Positions 48,001 to 59,128 of a DNA stretch of 64,000 nt are shown one piece after another (the first letter of the stretch is position 1; every line of letters starts with the position of its first letter). This stretch comes from Hemileia vastatrix (lineage: Eukaryota > Basidiomycota > Pucciniomycetes > Pucciniales > Zaghouaniaceae). A program made the position numbers and the translations under genes. The notes under the pieces are model-generated. The model made no database searches. It was not told the DNA's origin and worked only from the letters and a program-made list of their open reading frames with translations. The stretch is from NCBI GenBank assembly GCA_030280995.1, contig JASXTE010000008.1, positions 21,441,693 through 21,505,692 on the forward strand, read 5' to 3'.

Positions 48001-48272
48001 CTGTTTTTCAAATATCTCTTTTGAAACCTTCTACATCCAATAGTGATTTATTTCCCAAAAGGAGGGGAAGACCAAAAAATACCCCTAATGAAAGCACTGA
48101 GACAGCAGAAATTGATAGGATTCTAAATGATAGAATAGTTACTGCTGAAAAAGGTACTGAATACTTATTGAGATTCAAGAACAAATCTTCAGAATATGAT
48201 TCTTGGATACCTGGGAAAGAGATATCTAATCTTCCTACTCTGCTAAAGAAATATAAAAAGAAAAAATCATAG
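45027..48272 (+). pseudogene. pol pseudogene of Ty3-C (second part)
   Basis: It continues the protease split at 17801 (YGMKLDP) and runs through RT, RNase H, integrase and chromodomain. RT shows CGDYRALN and GYHQVPVERNSQNF, but the catalytic box reads SVDDITIL instead of YIDDIIVF. RNase H keeps STQLEYLAVVWALEKL and TDCSAV. Integrase keeps CDSCQKSK and HHPQTDGLAERMIQTLEDM but has stops near 47169, 47238 and 47424. The chromodomain-like tail (GTEYLLRFKNKSS, DSWIPGKEI) ends at the TAG at 48270. More damaged than Ty3-B in integrase, less so in the RT-RNase H region. Confidence 0.88.
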
Positions 48273-48292
48273 AATTCTTTTATTGTTTTTTA

Positions 48293-48303
48293 GAGTGAGG
48301 GAG
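48293..48303 (+). promoter_or_regulatory. Polypurine tract of Ty3-C
   Basis: GAGTGAGGGAG directly adjoining the 3' LTR start at 48304. Confidence 0.75.
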
Positions 48304-49117
48304 TGTCAGTCAGGCTGCTAGACTTACCCAGTAAAATAATTAATTAATTACTGGGATAAAGCCACGCCTTTTTATTTCTTATATATTATTATTAATTATA
48401 ATATATTTACTTTAAATTTACTTGTAATTAATTAACTAATTACAAAAAAATAAAGTTGGTAAATATTTAAAATTAATATTAAATGTCCCTTATATTTTTT
48501 TATTTCCTAACACCATTCTCAATGGCAGGTTAAGAGAAATAAATATTAATATTAAAATATAATTAAATATTGAAATAAAATTTAACATAAAAATAAAAAT
48601 AAAAATATTCAATAAATTCAAATTACCTATTTAAAAATGACACTTACAGTAATTTTTAAATAAACCAATTTATTTCTGACATATTCAGTAAATACACATT
48701 TTTAACACTTTCTTTTTAGAACAACCTTATTATTTGAAAATATTTTTCTGGAATATTCTTTTTCTTCTCTCATACTCCTGTATATAGGATTTTAACTCTG
48801 TGCTTTGTCTCTCTTTTGCCTATATAAGGCCTCCCCTTTCTGATTGTTTTGATCATTCATTACTTACTTATTATTTTATTAAAACACTACTACAAACAAA
48901 TATTTAATACTATCATTTATTGTCTTTAGTATTTACTGCTACATAATTCTAAATAATTAATTTTAATAATATTTATAAAAATTTTTACCTCTTTTACTTG
49001 AGTAATTAAACTAAATGATAACCCATACATACCTTTGACTTTGAAACCCCAAAATTCCACCTATCACCGCTGTTGGACCTCCATTAAAACCTTCTAGACC
49101 ATCAGGACCCTTCTAAA
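48304..49117 (+). repeat. 3' LTR of Ty3-C
   Basis: Starts TGTCAGTCAGGCTGC and aligns throughout with 13237-14052. Its last bases read TAAA where the 5' copy has GACA. A TATA box lies at 48821-48827. TCTAT at 49118-49122 is the target duplication. Confidence 0.92.
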
Positions 49118-49163
49118 TCTATTAAGGACCCTCAATCGCAATTAATGATATCATAAAGCAGGC

Positions 49164-49290
49164 AATATTTGGGGTGGTCTTGCTAGCAAGTCCTCAACGT
49201 GAACTTAGATGGAACACAGATGGAACTCAGACTGAAATTATAATGAACTGATACTGAAATTTACTTTGAACTCATATTGAGCTCTTAATT
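49164..49290 (+). mobile_element. Left-end fragment of a CACTA-like MITE
   Basis: GCAATATTTGGGGTGG followed by CTTGCTAGCAAGTCCTCAAC and several short GAACTCAGATGG-type units match the left half of the MITE at 42999. The first bases of the terminus and the right half are missing. Confidence 0.75.
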
Positions 49291-50509
49291 TAAGGATGAA
49301 TAATACTTTTCAGAAATAATATTGAGAGTTTACTTAAAAATTAATAGAAATACAAAGTTGGGGAGCTTTAGAATCTGATAAATCCACAGTGTTTTTTAAT
49401 AAAACACAATTTAATGCTAATTTTGAATCTCATTTTATCAGTAAAAGTACTGAAAATCATATTTTTATTTAAAAATTATCACTTCTTAGCTTTCTAATGA
49501 GTTAATTAATTTTTTTGAGAAAAAATTTAAAATTATATATGTAGCTCTTTTTGTTGAAAACTCCTTTTAACCCAGAATTTGAAGCTTTAATTTTTAATTT
49601 TAAGCCATATGACCTGATTCTTTATTTCATGTCTTTTTATACTTTTTGTTCATTTAATATAATTATTTAAAATTCAGTTGAGTTATCCAAAAAAATATTG
49701 AACCATCAAATATCTTATATTTTTACTTCTAGAATACAGTTAAACCGCATATAACTAAACAAAAAAATTATCAATGTGTTTTCTCAATCTCTCACTAGAT
49801 AAAGTACTCTAATATACTCTTTATACTGAACACTAATATTTGAGAAATTATTTTATTATATTTGTGTAAAAAATTATATCTCTTATAATAGTAAATTTAA
49901 TCCAGCTTTTGATATCTTTAAATGCAAGTAGATGATTAAAATCAAAAGGAAATCCATTTTTGAACTTTTATTTGTTCTGTTTATTCCTCAAATACAAAGT
50001 AGTTTTGTAATAAGCTTTAGTTAACATAATAAATATATGAGAGTCCAGAACCCTTCATCATTTAGTTCATTAAATTCTATGAGAATATTGTCAGTTGGTG
50101 AGTGATCTCATGAGTTAAAATAATTAATCACTACTCAATGAATTTTACATTTGAAAAACTGAAATTCAAACTAGAAGTAAAATTTTAAAGATAAAACACA
50201 ACAAAAAAGCATAAAATTCTTTTAATTTAATATTGATTCTTAATTGTGCTTCCATGCTATATGGTGGGATAATTGCTATGTCCACCTGGGAATAAACACC
50301 ATAGATTTTCAAAAGTGTTCTCATGTCAAAAAATGTGGTTCAGGTCAAATTTCAGAGTAAAATATTGTGCAAGAACTGAACTTAATAGGTAGAAGTGTTA
50401 ATTTTTATCATTATATTAGTTGCTCATTGAATAACTACCAAATGATAATTTTTCTGTAAAAAATACACAGTAGGTATTTTGAGTTAAACTCATTTAAAAA
50501 AGCTAGATT
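49291..50509. other. Gene-free spacer
   Basis: AT-rich. No coding frame or element end recognised. Confidence 0.5.
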
Positions 50510-51310
50510 TGTCAGCCAGGCTACTAGACTTATGCAGTAAAATAATTAATTATTTTACTGAGAGGAAGCCAAGCCTTTTTAATTCCTATTATTAATTAAT
50601 TATTTTATATTTACTCATGTATTACTTAAAATAAAATAACTAAGTACAATAGGTAAATTTAGTAATTATATAAAATTAATATTAATGTCCCTTATATTTT
50701 ACTCCCCAACACTGTGCTCAATAACAGGATGAAAAGGAGTAAAATTATACCAAAATACTAAAGACTAAAAAAAATTCAAATTTCTTTATTAAGAAATTTA
50801 AAATTCTATTAATATAAAAATTTAATTCAAAATGTTTTACACCAAGTGTGACAATTACAGGGAACTCTAAAAAACTATATCAAATAATGTGATACCTTTT
50901 ATTGACACATCATTTTAGTATACCTTTGTTATGTGCACATTATAATTTTTGGAATGGTTTTTCTCTAACACTGCCTTATGGATTTTTGTTAACTCTGTGG
51001 GTTATCTCTCTCCTTTTGCCTATAAAAGGCCTTCTTCTTTGTGTTTTTTGAATGATTTATTATTTACCATTTTTGTAAAACATTTATTATATAAACTACT
51101 CATTACTATTATTTATATTTTTAGTATTTAAATTACCATAACCCTAAATCATAAATCATAATAATACTTACAAAACTCTACCTCTTATTATTTGAGTAAA
51201 ATAACTTATAAGATAAAAAATAGGTTTTTGACTTTGAGAATTCCAAATCCACCGTCCAAAACTGTAAATCGCCACCAAAAATCTTCTAAACCAAAAGGAG
51301 TCCCCCAATA
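50510..51310 (+). repeat. LTR without internal region (probable solo LTR)
   Basis: Starts TGTCAGCCAGGCTACTAGAC, shares the CCCTTATATTTTACTCCCCAACAC-type block (abbreviated: CCCAACACTGTGCTCAA) and has a TATA box at 51021-51027 (CCTATAAAAGGCC). It is of the same family as the Ty3-C LTRs but diverged. No leader, gag or pol flanks it. The right end is estimated by alignment, and no matching 5-bp flanks could be confirmed, so truncation rather than LTR-LTR recombination is possible. Confidence 0.75.
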
Positions 51311-53150
51311 GCTTTTAAGGCATTATATTTTTATTAAAAGAAATAATGATGCATATTTTAAATGAATAGACAGAATACTTCAATTCTACTTTGTTGATGA
51401 ACAAATTAAGTTAAAAGTTTCAGGTTTGCTTTTTAGTCTTAAGAAAATAAATTTTGACAGGATTGATTCACAACTGAACATTTACACATACTTCTTAAAT
51501 AGAATATATGAGTTAACAGTTTATCAATCATTTATTAGAAAATTGATATTCACAATGATAGGTAAAAATTAGATTATTCTTCTATTAAATTTCTAATTCT
51601 TTAAAGTAAAATCCCTTTGATATTATATGTAAACAGAAGATTTTATAAATCTTCTTGTAATTGGCCTTATAAGTAAGAAATACTAGAATAAATTTATTTT
51701 GAAAAAAATGAATTTAGATAGAGAATATTTCAACTCATCAGTACACATTTAAAACAGAAACTTAAGGTTAAACTTTGAGTTTTTACAACAATATATATTT
51801 ATTTGAAATATATTTATTTAATTTTTTAAAAAGATACCAATTTTATCCTATGAGATTTCCCTTTAATTTACACATGAAAATCAAGAAAAAAAATGTGAGA
51901 CTTTTAAGGAACTATATAATTTGTACTTAAAATGAACAAATTGTTTTTTGAGTTAGTATGAATCTAAAAATAAGATCTGATACCTTTTTCATATGTTATA
52001 AATTTATTAAAATAATTTTTAGTTATATTCTTAATTTTTAATGGAGAAAAAAGAATAATTTTGTAATGTTAGAAAACCAACATCCAAATGTTTTTAATAA
52101 AAAATTTCTCCAAAATTATTCATCATTTGTATTTGTTTCCAAAAATTTAAAGTATTTAATATAAATCATTTTGATATAAGAATATACTTATGTTTACATT
52201 TAAAAAAATATTCAAAATTTTTAAAAAATTATAAATTTTCTCACATTTTAACTTAGCTTGAATTACAGTTTGAAACACAATCTCATTGTGAATTCAATCT
52301 AAGTTCCACCAAAATTAAGATATATTATTTTGGGAAAATGTATATAGTCATTGAAATGAAAAAACTTTAGTGAAAAAAATGACTCAAAAAGATTTTTCTT
52401 TTATTTAATAGATTATAGAAAAGATATTGAGGAAGCTAACATACTCATTTTATTAAATTTTTTATTATCATGACAAATTTCTATTTCATGTACAGTAATT
52501 GTAGAACATAAAATAAAGCAAAAGGTTTACTATATATATAAATCTGTTTCATTTTAAATATTTATTTAAATTTTCTTTTTGAATTTAAAAATATTATACA
52601 TCTCAATAAAATTTTTCTGAACTAAATTGAAAGCTCCATACATTCATCTAATAAAAGAAAAAACGTGCATCAGCTCAAAAATTTAATATAGGCTTTTTTA
52701 ATTTTCGCAACTTGTTTCAAAAGTTTACCTATTTTATTGGTTTTCTATCTTATGTATATTCTTTATAAGAATTCTATAAAAGACCTGGTAAAAAATTGAA
52801 ATAGTATTTAATGGCTAGTTTTTACACTCCAGTAGATCTTCAATCTCAATTTTTGGTACTTATTACAAACATTGAATAAACCAATAGCTTGTATGTATTG
52901 AGGGGTACAAATGGAAATAAACCACTTTTACATGTTGTTTTTGATTGTGGAAAATGAGTGCTGAAATCAGACAGTGTGAACTCTGTTATTTGGCTAAAAG
53001 ATCATGTCCACCTTCATTTTTTTCAACCTTGTTTCACGTCCTTTTGAGCTCTATACATGCCTTTCTCTGCCTTTGTATTCCTTCTGACTTCATTCCCATA
53101 TCTCTTTTTTTGATAAAAATCCCAAGGCAGTTACTGTAGTATTGAACATT
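51311..53150. other. Gene-free spacer
   Basis: Very AT-rich up to about 52930, then more mixed. No coding frame recognised. Confidence 0.5.
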
Positions 53151-53718
53151 CATGAGTAGGTTTCCATTCTCCTTACCCCTCCTCTCCCCTCCCCTTTTAC
53201 CTTTCACCCCACCCCACTACTATTGCTTCCCTCCTCACCTATACTCACCCCTTTCTCACTCCTGCCTACCCCATCCCACCTCTTTCACCTTCCAGCTCAA
53301 CGTTTCATTTCCACCCCTTAACCTACCAAGCCCTTTTTAAGATATCCTGAACCTCTCGCTTCCAAATCCAACCTTCTTGTTCCCCATCTCAACCATTTAA
53401 CCTCAAAATTGTCTTTATCCTCTTGCTGCTCACCCCACCTCTTTGGCTTAAAAATTCACCCCTTTTTTTCATATAGATGAAGAGGGTTGAGAAGGGGATC
53501 AGTTAATTTTATTCATAGTGATATGAGATATATAAGGGTGGATAGGGGATCAAAAGGGGTGATATGTGTAAAAAATTGATTTAGGTAAGGTGGGGTGGGA
53601 GGGAGAGGGGTGGTGAAGGGGGATACAAGGGGTGGTGAGGGGAGAGGACTGGGGAGAGTAGCACTAAATTTAAGAGAGTGAGAGAATGTGTGAGGGGAAG
53701 CATATAGGAAGCACAAAT
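53150..53718. repeat. Pyrimidine-rich then purine-rich low-complexity tract
   Basis: 53150-53470 is almost all C and T on the plus strand (CCTCTCCCCTCCCCTTTTAC). 53480-53700 is G and A rich (GGTGGGGTGGGAGGGAGAGG). The two halves are compositionally inverted and share words in opposite orientation (GCTTCCC/GGGAAGC), so this may be the remains of a fold-back element. Apparent open frames are by-products of composition. Confidence 0.6.
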
Positions 53719-53957
53719 CACCACACAATATGGGTGGTGGACTTGCTAGCGAGTCCGCAGCCTTGGACCCAAACTTACCACAGATTGAACACACATTGAG
53801 CTATTGATAAAGGAACCATACAATCAGGGATGAACACCACACAGCAGAACAGTTTTAGGTGGGTGTTCAAGTAGAGTTCAGTCTGAGTTCCACCTGAGTT
53901 CCATCTGAATTCAGGTTGAGGACTTTCTAGTAAGTCCACCCCCTATATTGCATAGTG
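53719..53957 (-). mobile_element. CACTA-like MITE, copy 3 (239 bp), reverse orientation
   Basis: Begins CACCACACAATATGGGTGG and ends CCCCCTATATTGCATAGTG, flanked by AAT on both sides (53716-53718, 53958-53960). It is the reverse complement of the copies at 21998 and 42999. Confidence 0.93.
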
Positions 53958-54300
53958 AATTAGGGGAGGGAAGTATTAGGAAGGATAATTTTTAAGGAGA
54001 ATAAATAATAAACATATATAATAGGGGGTGTCAGTTCTGGCAAATCCGCACTTAAATTAAGTGCGGATTTCAAACCAAATCAGCACTTACAAATCAGCAC
54101 TTAAATTTTGCAAAAAAGTCACTTATTTCAAAAAAGGGTGTCAGTTATGACCTCAAATCAGCACTTTTTTCCCGTATTTTTTCACAACCACATTTTGGCC
54201 ACAAAACATCCCTTCCTTTCTTACCCCATCCCTGTCACATGTGACACACTGACCTTCCTCGCTACCTACCCATCAATCCTCGGCACACACCCCTTCCTGA

Positions 54301-54970
54301 CATTTTCAATATTTTGACCAGGCATGTTTACATTCTTTTTTACTTATTTCTTCTACTTTTTAATCTTTTTTCTTGTTATGTGCCAGTTTCATAATGCCTC
54401 CCAGACATTCCAAATCTCAAAAGGTAACTCAAAAATCTGCTTCGTCACAAAAGTCTCCTCGTAAAGCAAGGATTACATAGAAAAAAAATCAGTGACTTTT
54501 TCTATTACTTACAACTGTTTTTACAGAATTGAAAACTATGTTTCAGCTAATATTTTATGGAAGTGAACTCTGTTCTTCGCCCGAAGAACAGAGTTCATCC
54601 TCCTATTTTCACATTCTGTTTGCACCAATCTCCAACATTTTCAATATTTTGACCAGGCATGTTTACATTCTTTTTTACTTATTTCTTCTACTTTTTAATC
54701 TTTTTTCTTGTTATGTGCCAGTTTCATAATGCCTCCCAGACATTCCAAATCTCAAAGGGTAACTCAAAAATCTGCTTCGTCACAAAAGTCTCCTCGTAAA
54801 GCAAGGATTACATAGAAAAAAAATCAGTGACTTTTTCTATTACTTACAACTGTTTTTACAGAATTGAAAACTATGTTTCAGCTAATATTTTATGGAAGTG
54901 AACTCTGTTCTTCGCCCGAAGAACAGAGTTCATCCTCCTATTTTCACACTCTGTTTGCACCAATCTCCAT
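54301..54970 (+). repeat. 335-bp tandem duplication inside the Harbinger element
   Basis: 54301-54635 and 54636-54970 are almost identical. The unit includes the start of a small open frame and a 32-bp near-perfect palindrome with arms GAACTCTGTTCTTCG (54565-54596 and 54900-54931). The near identity points to a recent event. Confidence 0.92.
54394..54480 (+). pseudogene. Small basic open frame, first of two copies
   Basis: A 28-codon frame MPPRHSKSQKVTQKSASS... ending at the TAG at 54478, Lys/Ser/Arg-rich. Harbinger elements usually carry a second gene for a Myb/SANT DNA-binding protein whose N-terminus can be basic like this. No SANT domain follows, so this may be the start of a lost second gene. 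Its copy at 54729-54815 is in the tandem duplication. Transcribed towards the transposase gene, on the opposite strand. Confidence 0.35.
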
Positions 54971-55345
54971 CCCTTTCAATTCTATCAACACATGCTTGTC
55001 TTCCCTCCCCATGCCTTTCGCTATCCTCCCAGCCCCATTGTATGCCATCCTCTTTTGATCCCCATTTCACCCCTCTCAACCTCTCCCAGACCCTTTTCTT
55101 CATTTAAAATGCCTCGGAACCCTTAATCTTCCCTTCCAACTCTTTCCCAACCTTTGAGTGACTGAAAAAATATGTGTTTGCTGAAAATATGCGATTTCAT
55201 GTTGAGTTGATGAAAGAAAACACAGAGAGAAAAAAAAATAAGACTTTAACAGCAAATTCAAAAACCAAAAAAATATGCAAAAAAATTTTCCATTCTCAGT
55301 GAATAATACATGCAAATTGATAATTTGAAGAGAAAGAGAAAAAAA

Positions 55346-56605
55346 TTAAAATTGCGTTGAAAAATGTTGGAGTGTTATTGGAAGGATTTTCGCCCTTATA
55401 CTAGTTGATTGAGAAATAGAAGTGTTGGATATAGTCGGAGGTGAATCAACTTGTTCATCTTCATACAGCTCTAACCATTGATCTTTGAGGTCAGCAAGTA
55501 GGTTATGAAGTATAGTGCAACACAGAATCCAGTTGATCACCGCCTCCATTTCAGATTTATTTCTAAGAGGACTTCTTAATTCCCTTAAACTAGAAAAACG
55601 GCCTTTCAAGATTCCAATAGAATGTTCAATACGGACTCTTGACTTTGCCAAATGATTGTTGAATTTGGCATTTTGACTGTCTTCTGAAGCTGCTCCCCGA
55701 AAAGCAGGAAGTACATACTTTCCATTCACATAAGCAGAATCTGCAAGAAGATACTGATTTTCATCAAAGAATTTTTCAGGTTCATTTGAAATATGCATTC
55801 TTTGGAAGACGTAGGAGTCATGACATGAGCCAGGATAGCCAGCGAAGAATGATATAAATTTTTTGTTTACGTCACATATAAGCTGAACGTTAATTGAATA
55901 TCTATAAAGAAGATATATTTGTTTGTGTTAGTTTCAAGGAGGATGAAAGGAGTTAAAAATAATCTACCTCTTTTTACGGTCAAAGTAATTGTTTCCACCT
56001 TGACCAGGTTTCTGGCTCAAAGGAATAGTAGTACCATCAACAAAACCAATACATCCTGGAAAGCCTTCTGCTTGCATAACCTGAGATGATTCAAGTCGCT
56101 CTTCTTTTGTTGGCCAGGTGAGAAGTTGAGATTCCAAGGAGTTGATGGCAGTGATACATCGTTTGGTATAAGTGTTAACTGAACCATACCCTAAATCAAA
56201 GACATTTTCTAAACGTTTCAAAGCGGCTCCATTACCATTTGAACCCAAATGACATAGTGTGATGGCCAATTGAATTGAAGGATGTCGTTGTTCTTTTTGA
56301 GAATTATTGTGAAATATGGGATGATCCTGAATAAGCTCAAGCAATTTAAGGAAACATTCCTGAGAAGTCCTGAACAGCTGTCTAAAACTGGGTGTAGATA
56401 GGTTAAGAAGTGTTTGGATGGTGTACTTGGGGGTATGAAGTACTTGAGGCTTTCTGGGAAGAAGGTAAAGTTTCCTGGCCATTTTTGATAAAACGACAAA
56501 ATCTTCTTCTAGATCAGAATCGGAATCAGAGTCCAAGAGCAGTTCAAGCGCCATGAAAGTCATTGCTTTATGTAATTTATCACGATTTGAAAGTGAGGAA
56601 GGCAT
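55346..56605 (-). CDS. Harbinger transposase (DDE nuclease, HARBI1-like)
   Basis: Two exons: 56605-55968 and 55901-55346, joined by removal of a 66-bp intron (55902-55967, GTAGATT...TTTATAG), giving 397 residues in one open frame. The catalytic triad is visible: Asp in GFVDGTTIPLSQKPG (about residue 190), Asp in YLLADSAYVNGK, and Glu in RVRIEHSIGILKGRF. The join reads DRKKR-YSINVQLICDV, a usual signature of this family. The N-terminus has an acidic Asp/Ser run (LLLDSDSDSDLEEDF) and a helix-turn-helix-like part (TLCHLGSNGNGAALKRLEN). It would cut and move elements with the TIRs at 54024 and 56890. No stop or frameshift found, so this copy could still encode an active enzyme, although a partner Myb-like protein appears to be missing. 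Confidence 0.9.
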
Positions 56606-56892
56606 GACTCTTATATGATATGATATGAAGATGTAAGTGATGTACGATGTTTTGAGTTATGAAGTGTTATTCTGCGGAGTGCTGCGTATGAATGGGATGA
56701 TGCTGACAAATCAGTGAAATGGGACTTGATGGTGAAATCAGCACTTTTGGTTGAGAAAGTGCGGATTTGAGTGAAATAAGTGACTTATTTCATTTTGAAA
56801 TCCACCAGTATTGGGGCTAGTGTGTTTTGGAAATCCGCACTTATTTAAGTGCGGATTTGTAAGTGCGGATTTGCCAGAACTGACACCCCCTA

Positions 56893-57559
56893 TTGTATTC
56901 TTTTTGAAATTTGACACTTATTTTTTTTCTATAATGAAGGTAAGGGAAAATAATTTTTTTGTAAATAGTGACAATAAAATATTTTTAAATCTAAAATTAT
57001 GGTATAAATATAAATTTTTTGGATTGTGCAATTAACTAAATTATTTTAACCATCAATTTTGAGCTTTATATAGCTTGCACTAATACTTTAAAGCCTAAAA
57101 AATACTTAAGAATATTTACTCATACAATGAGAGCAAATATATACTTCAGGAAATTTTTACTAATAAAATTTTGATGAAAAGGATCATTTTAATAATTTTT
57201 TTTATTAAATAAATTTTTATAGTATTTGAAGATCATTTTATAAATTGATTAGTAAAAAATCCTGTAAAAGTATGTAAAAGGGGTTTTAGTTCAAATTATA
57301 CAATACAATAATTTTTATAATTTCCAAGAAAGAACAAAAACCATGATTTTTCACAATCTTATGAATGTGCCCACTTTTTTTTGGTAGTGTGGTTCACTTA
57401 CTTCAATGTTCCTACAAAAATTTAAGTAAGTCAAGCATCGAGATTTGTTTTACTAATGATCAACTGTGCTTCAATAAATGTTTGAATTTAATTTCAAGTT
57501 GTGTTCAAATTAAAATCAATATTTCCTCATGATTTTTTCAACACTACCTCAATGTGTGC
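56893..57559. other. Gene-free spacer
   Basis: AT-rich, no coding frame. The last part (57440-57560) may be the decayed interior of the MITE fragment that follows (AATGTGTGCT-type words). Confidence 0.5.
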
Positions 57560-57629
57560 TAAATTAGATATGAATTTTTTTCAAGGTTGTGGACTTGCTA
57601 GAAATTCCACCTCCCATATTGCATGGTGA
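57560..57629 (+). mobile_element. Right-end fragment of a CACTA-like MITE
   Basis: CAAGGTTGTGGACTTGCTAG, then CCACCTCCCATATTGCATGGTG-type sequence (shortened here), matches the right end of the copies at 21998 and 42999. Left part too decayed to delimit. Confidence 0.65.
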
Positions 57630-57639
57630 TACACCCATA

Positions 57640-59128
57640 CCATAAATAGAGAAAACAGATAAAAGCAGATACTATAAAGAAATAGGCAAAATAACTCATC
57701 CAAAAAGAGTAAAATGTAACCCAACTCATATAAAGAACAAAATAAACTTTCCAAGCCCCCAATAATATCTCCAAGCATTCACATTAACCCAGTAATCACT
57801 TCACAACCCATAAATCTGTGAAAATCCATTAAAGTAAGCAGATTATCTTGTCCAAACTGGATATATGTGCCTGAAAAGGCTGTATAATTTTGTGTAGGCA
57901 TGTTGAGTTGATTGAATACATCCATATGATCTAAAATAAGCAGAAAAATAATGCATATAGGCTATTTAGAGGTTCTAACTTATATACATAAAATAACTAC
58001 ATTTTTTACTTAATGTGAGATTTATGCATACATATAAGCTTATGTATGACTATAATTACTTAATATCACTTAAGATAAGTATATAATGACTAAAATAGAG
58101 CCTTAATAAGTTTTTTAAGGCTATGGATAATCTATTTAAAGTAATATAAGTTATATAATAGTGTAATAACTATATAAAAGCATAATAACCATATATATAA
58201 GTATTATAGTCTTAATTTTAACTTATAAGATTATTCAATTAAGTTTATCTTATCTTAAACATACAAAAATACTCAGTCCTGGGGGTACCTAGGCCAACAC
58301 TCCCTCATTAAAAAATAATAAAAATGCTAAGACATTTTAGTTTATTAACTAAGGAGTGGATAGAAACAATATTTTATACATATACTGTAACTTTAACAGT
58401 ATTATTTGGTTTTAACTTTTTCAAAAGTTATTTAGGATCAGAGATTTCATTTTAACTTGTTTTGTTTAAAACTTAATAGATACTCAACTCCCTTTTCTTT
58501 AGTAAGGTGTCTCTTTTTAAGTATCTTTTTAATTTCTGCTTTTGAAACTATTTCTTAAGGTTGCTGTTTATACCTTCCTGATCATCTTGAAGATTGAGAA
58601 GTATTTTTAGAATGGTATGGTTTTATAAGAGAAATAGGAAATACTGGATGTTTTCTATCATATGGTGCATATAATATAACTTCAACAGAATTGCTACCAA
58701 CCATCTTTTTAACTAAAAATGGTCCAATGAATGTTTCTTTCAATGTTACATTACCATTTAAGTTTATATGTAGTGTAGAAATAAGGACTTCATCACCCTC
58801 TTTGAACATTTTCTCTTTATGGGCTTTATCTCATCTTTTCTTCTCATATTCAAATTCCTTATTTATACATTCCTGGGCATACTTTTTGAATAATTGTTGC
58901 ATTTGAAGAAAAGATTCTGTACCTGGATAGATATCCAGTCTTGGTAATATATTAAGATTTTTAGAAGGGGTATTTGGTACATATCCCAACCATAAATCAA
59001 ATGGATTATTTCCAGTGAAATAATGTACTGTACTATTGTATGAGAATTCTAAACCAGGGATCAGGGTTACCCAATCATGAGTGGATTTGTCATTGGCTAT
59101 TAAGTCAAGACCAAAAGCACAATATCTT
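57640..59128 (-). mobile_element. Ty3-F: Ty3/Gypsy fragment, minus strand
   Basis: On the minus strand it holds the end of integrase, a chromodomain-like tail and, after a purine-rich GAGGGAG, an LTR beginning TGTTGGCCTAGG at 58299 and extending towards 57640. The 5' side is cut at 59128 by the LTR of Ty3-E. It differs from the other elements in LTR sequence but its integrase is close to theirs. Confidence 0.75.
58400..59128 (-). pseudogene. Integrase C-terminus and tail of Ty3-F
   Basis: Reading down from 59128: HDWVTLIPGLEFSYNSTVHY, PFDLWLGYVPNTPS, FEYEKKR, a stop, then FKEGDEVLISTLHINLNG, GPFLVKKMVG and APYDRKHPVFPISLIKPY (58809-58582), the usual integrase C-terminal (GPF-type) module. 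It closely parallels Ty3-B 7290-7730. The tail is frameshifted. Confidence 0.8.

Larger units (their letters stand above)
13237..49117 (+). mobile_element. Ty3-C: complete Ty3/Gypsy element split by a 27-kb transposon
   Basis: Two LTRs of 816 bp (13237-14052) and 814 bp (48304-49117) in the same orientation bound gag at 15030-17801 and the rest of pol at 45027-48272. The five bases before the first LTR and after the second are both TCTAT (13232-13236, 49118-49122), a 5-bp target duplication as expected for Ty3 integrase. This shows that the two halves are one insertion even though 27.2 kb of other DNA lies between them. Without the insertion the element would be about 8.7 kb. The coding regions carry many stops and frameshifts, so it is inactive. 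Confidence 0.93.
54024..56890 (-). mobile_element. Harbinger (PIF) transposon, complete
   Basis: Terminal inverted repeats: the left end starts GGGGGTGTCAGTTCTGGC and the right end is its complement, continuing as AAATCCGCACTTA. TA flanks both sides (54022-54023, 56891-56892). Sub-terminal copies of AAATCCGCACTT and AAATCAGCACTT occur in both orientations at both ends, including a palindrome at 54042-54071, and are likely transposase sites. It encodes one uninterrupted spliced transposase on the minus strand and remnants of a second small open frame. Family assignment rests on the DDE transposase; TA flanks are shorter than the usual TWA target. Confidence 0.9.

Noticed and set aside
49118..49170. 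Similarity of the sequence after the Ty3-C 3' LTR to the Ty3 leader (TTAAGGACCCT, ATATCATAAAGCAGGCAA)
   Set aside because: The TCTAT target duplication places the LTR end at 49117 and makes this flanking DNA; the resemblance is short and probably chance.
50510..51310. A complete solo LTR with target duplication
   Set aside because: The left flank (AGATT) is not repeated after the estimated right end, so only an isolated LTR is claimed.
53152..53794. Open frames rich in Pro, Ser and Leu at 53.1-53.8 kb
   Set aside because: They arise from the low-complexity C/T and G/A tracts and run into the MITE end; no conserved feature.
49164..57629. A single 8.5-kb CACTA element between the left-end fragment at 49164 and the right-end fragment at 57629
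   Set aside because: The left fragment lacks the CACTAC tip, the flanks do not match as a 3-bp duplication, and the interior contains other complete elements. Two independent fragments are simpler.
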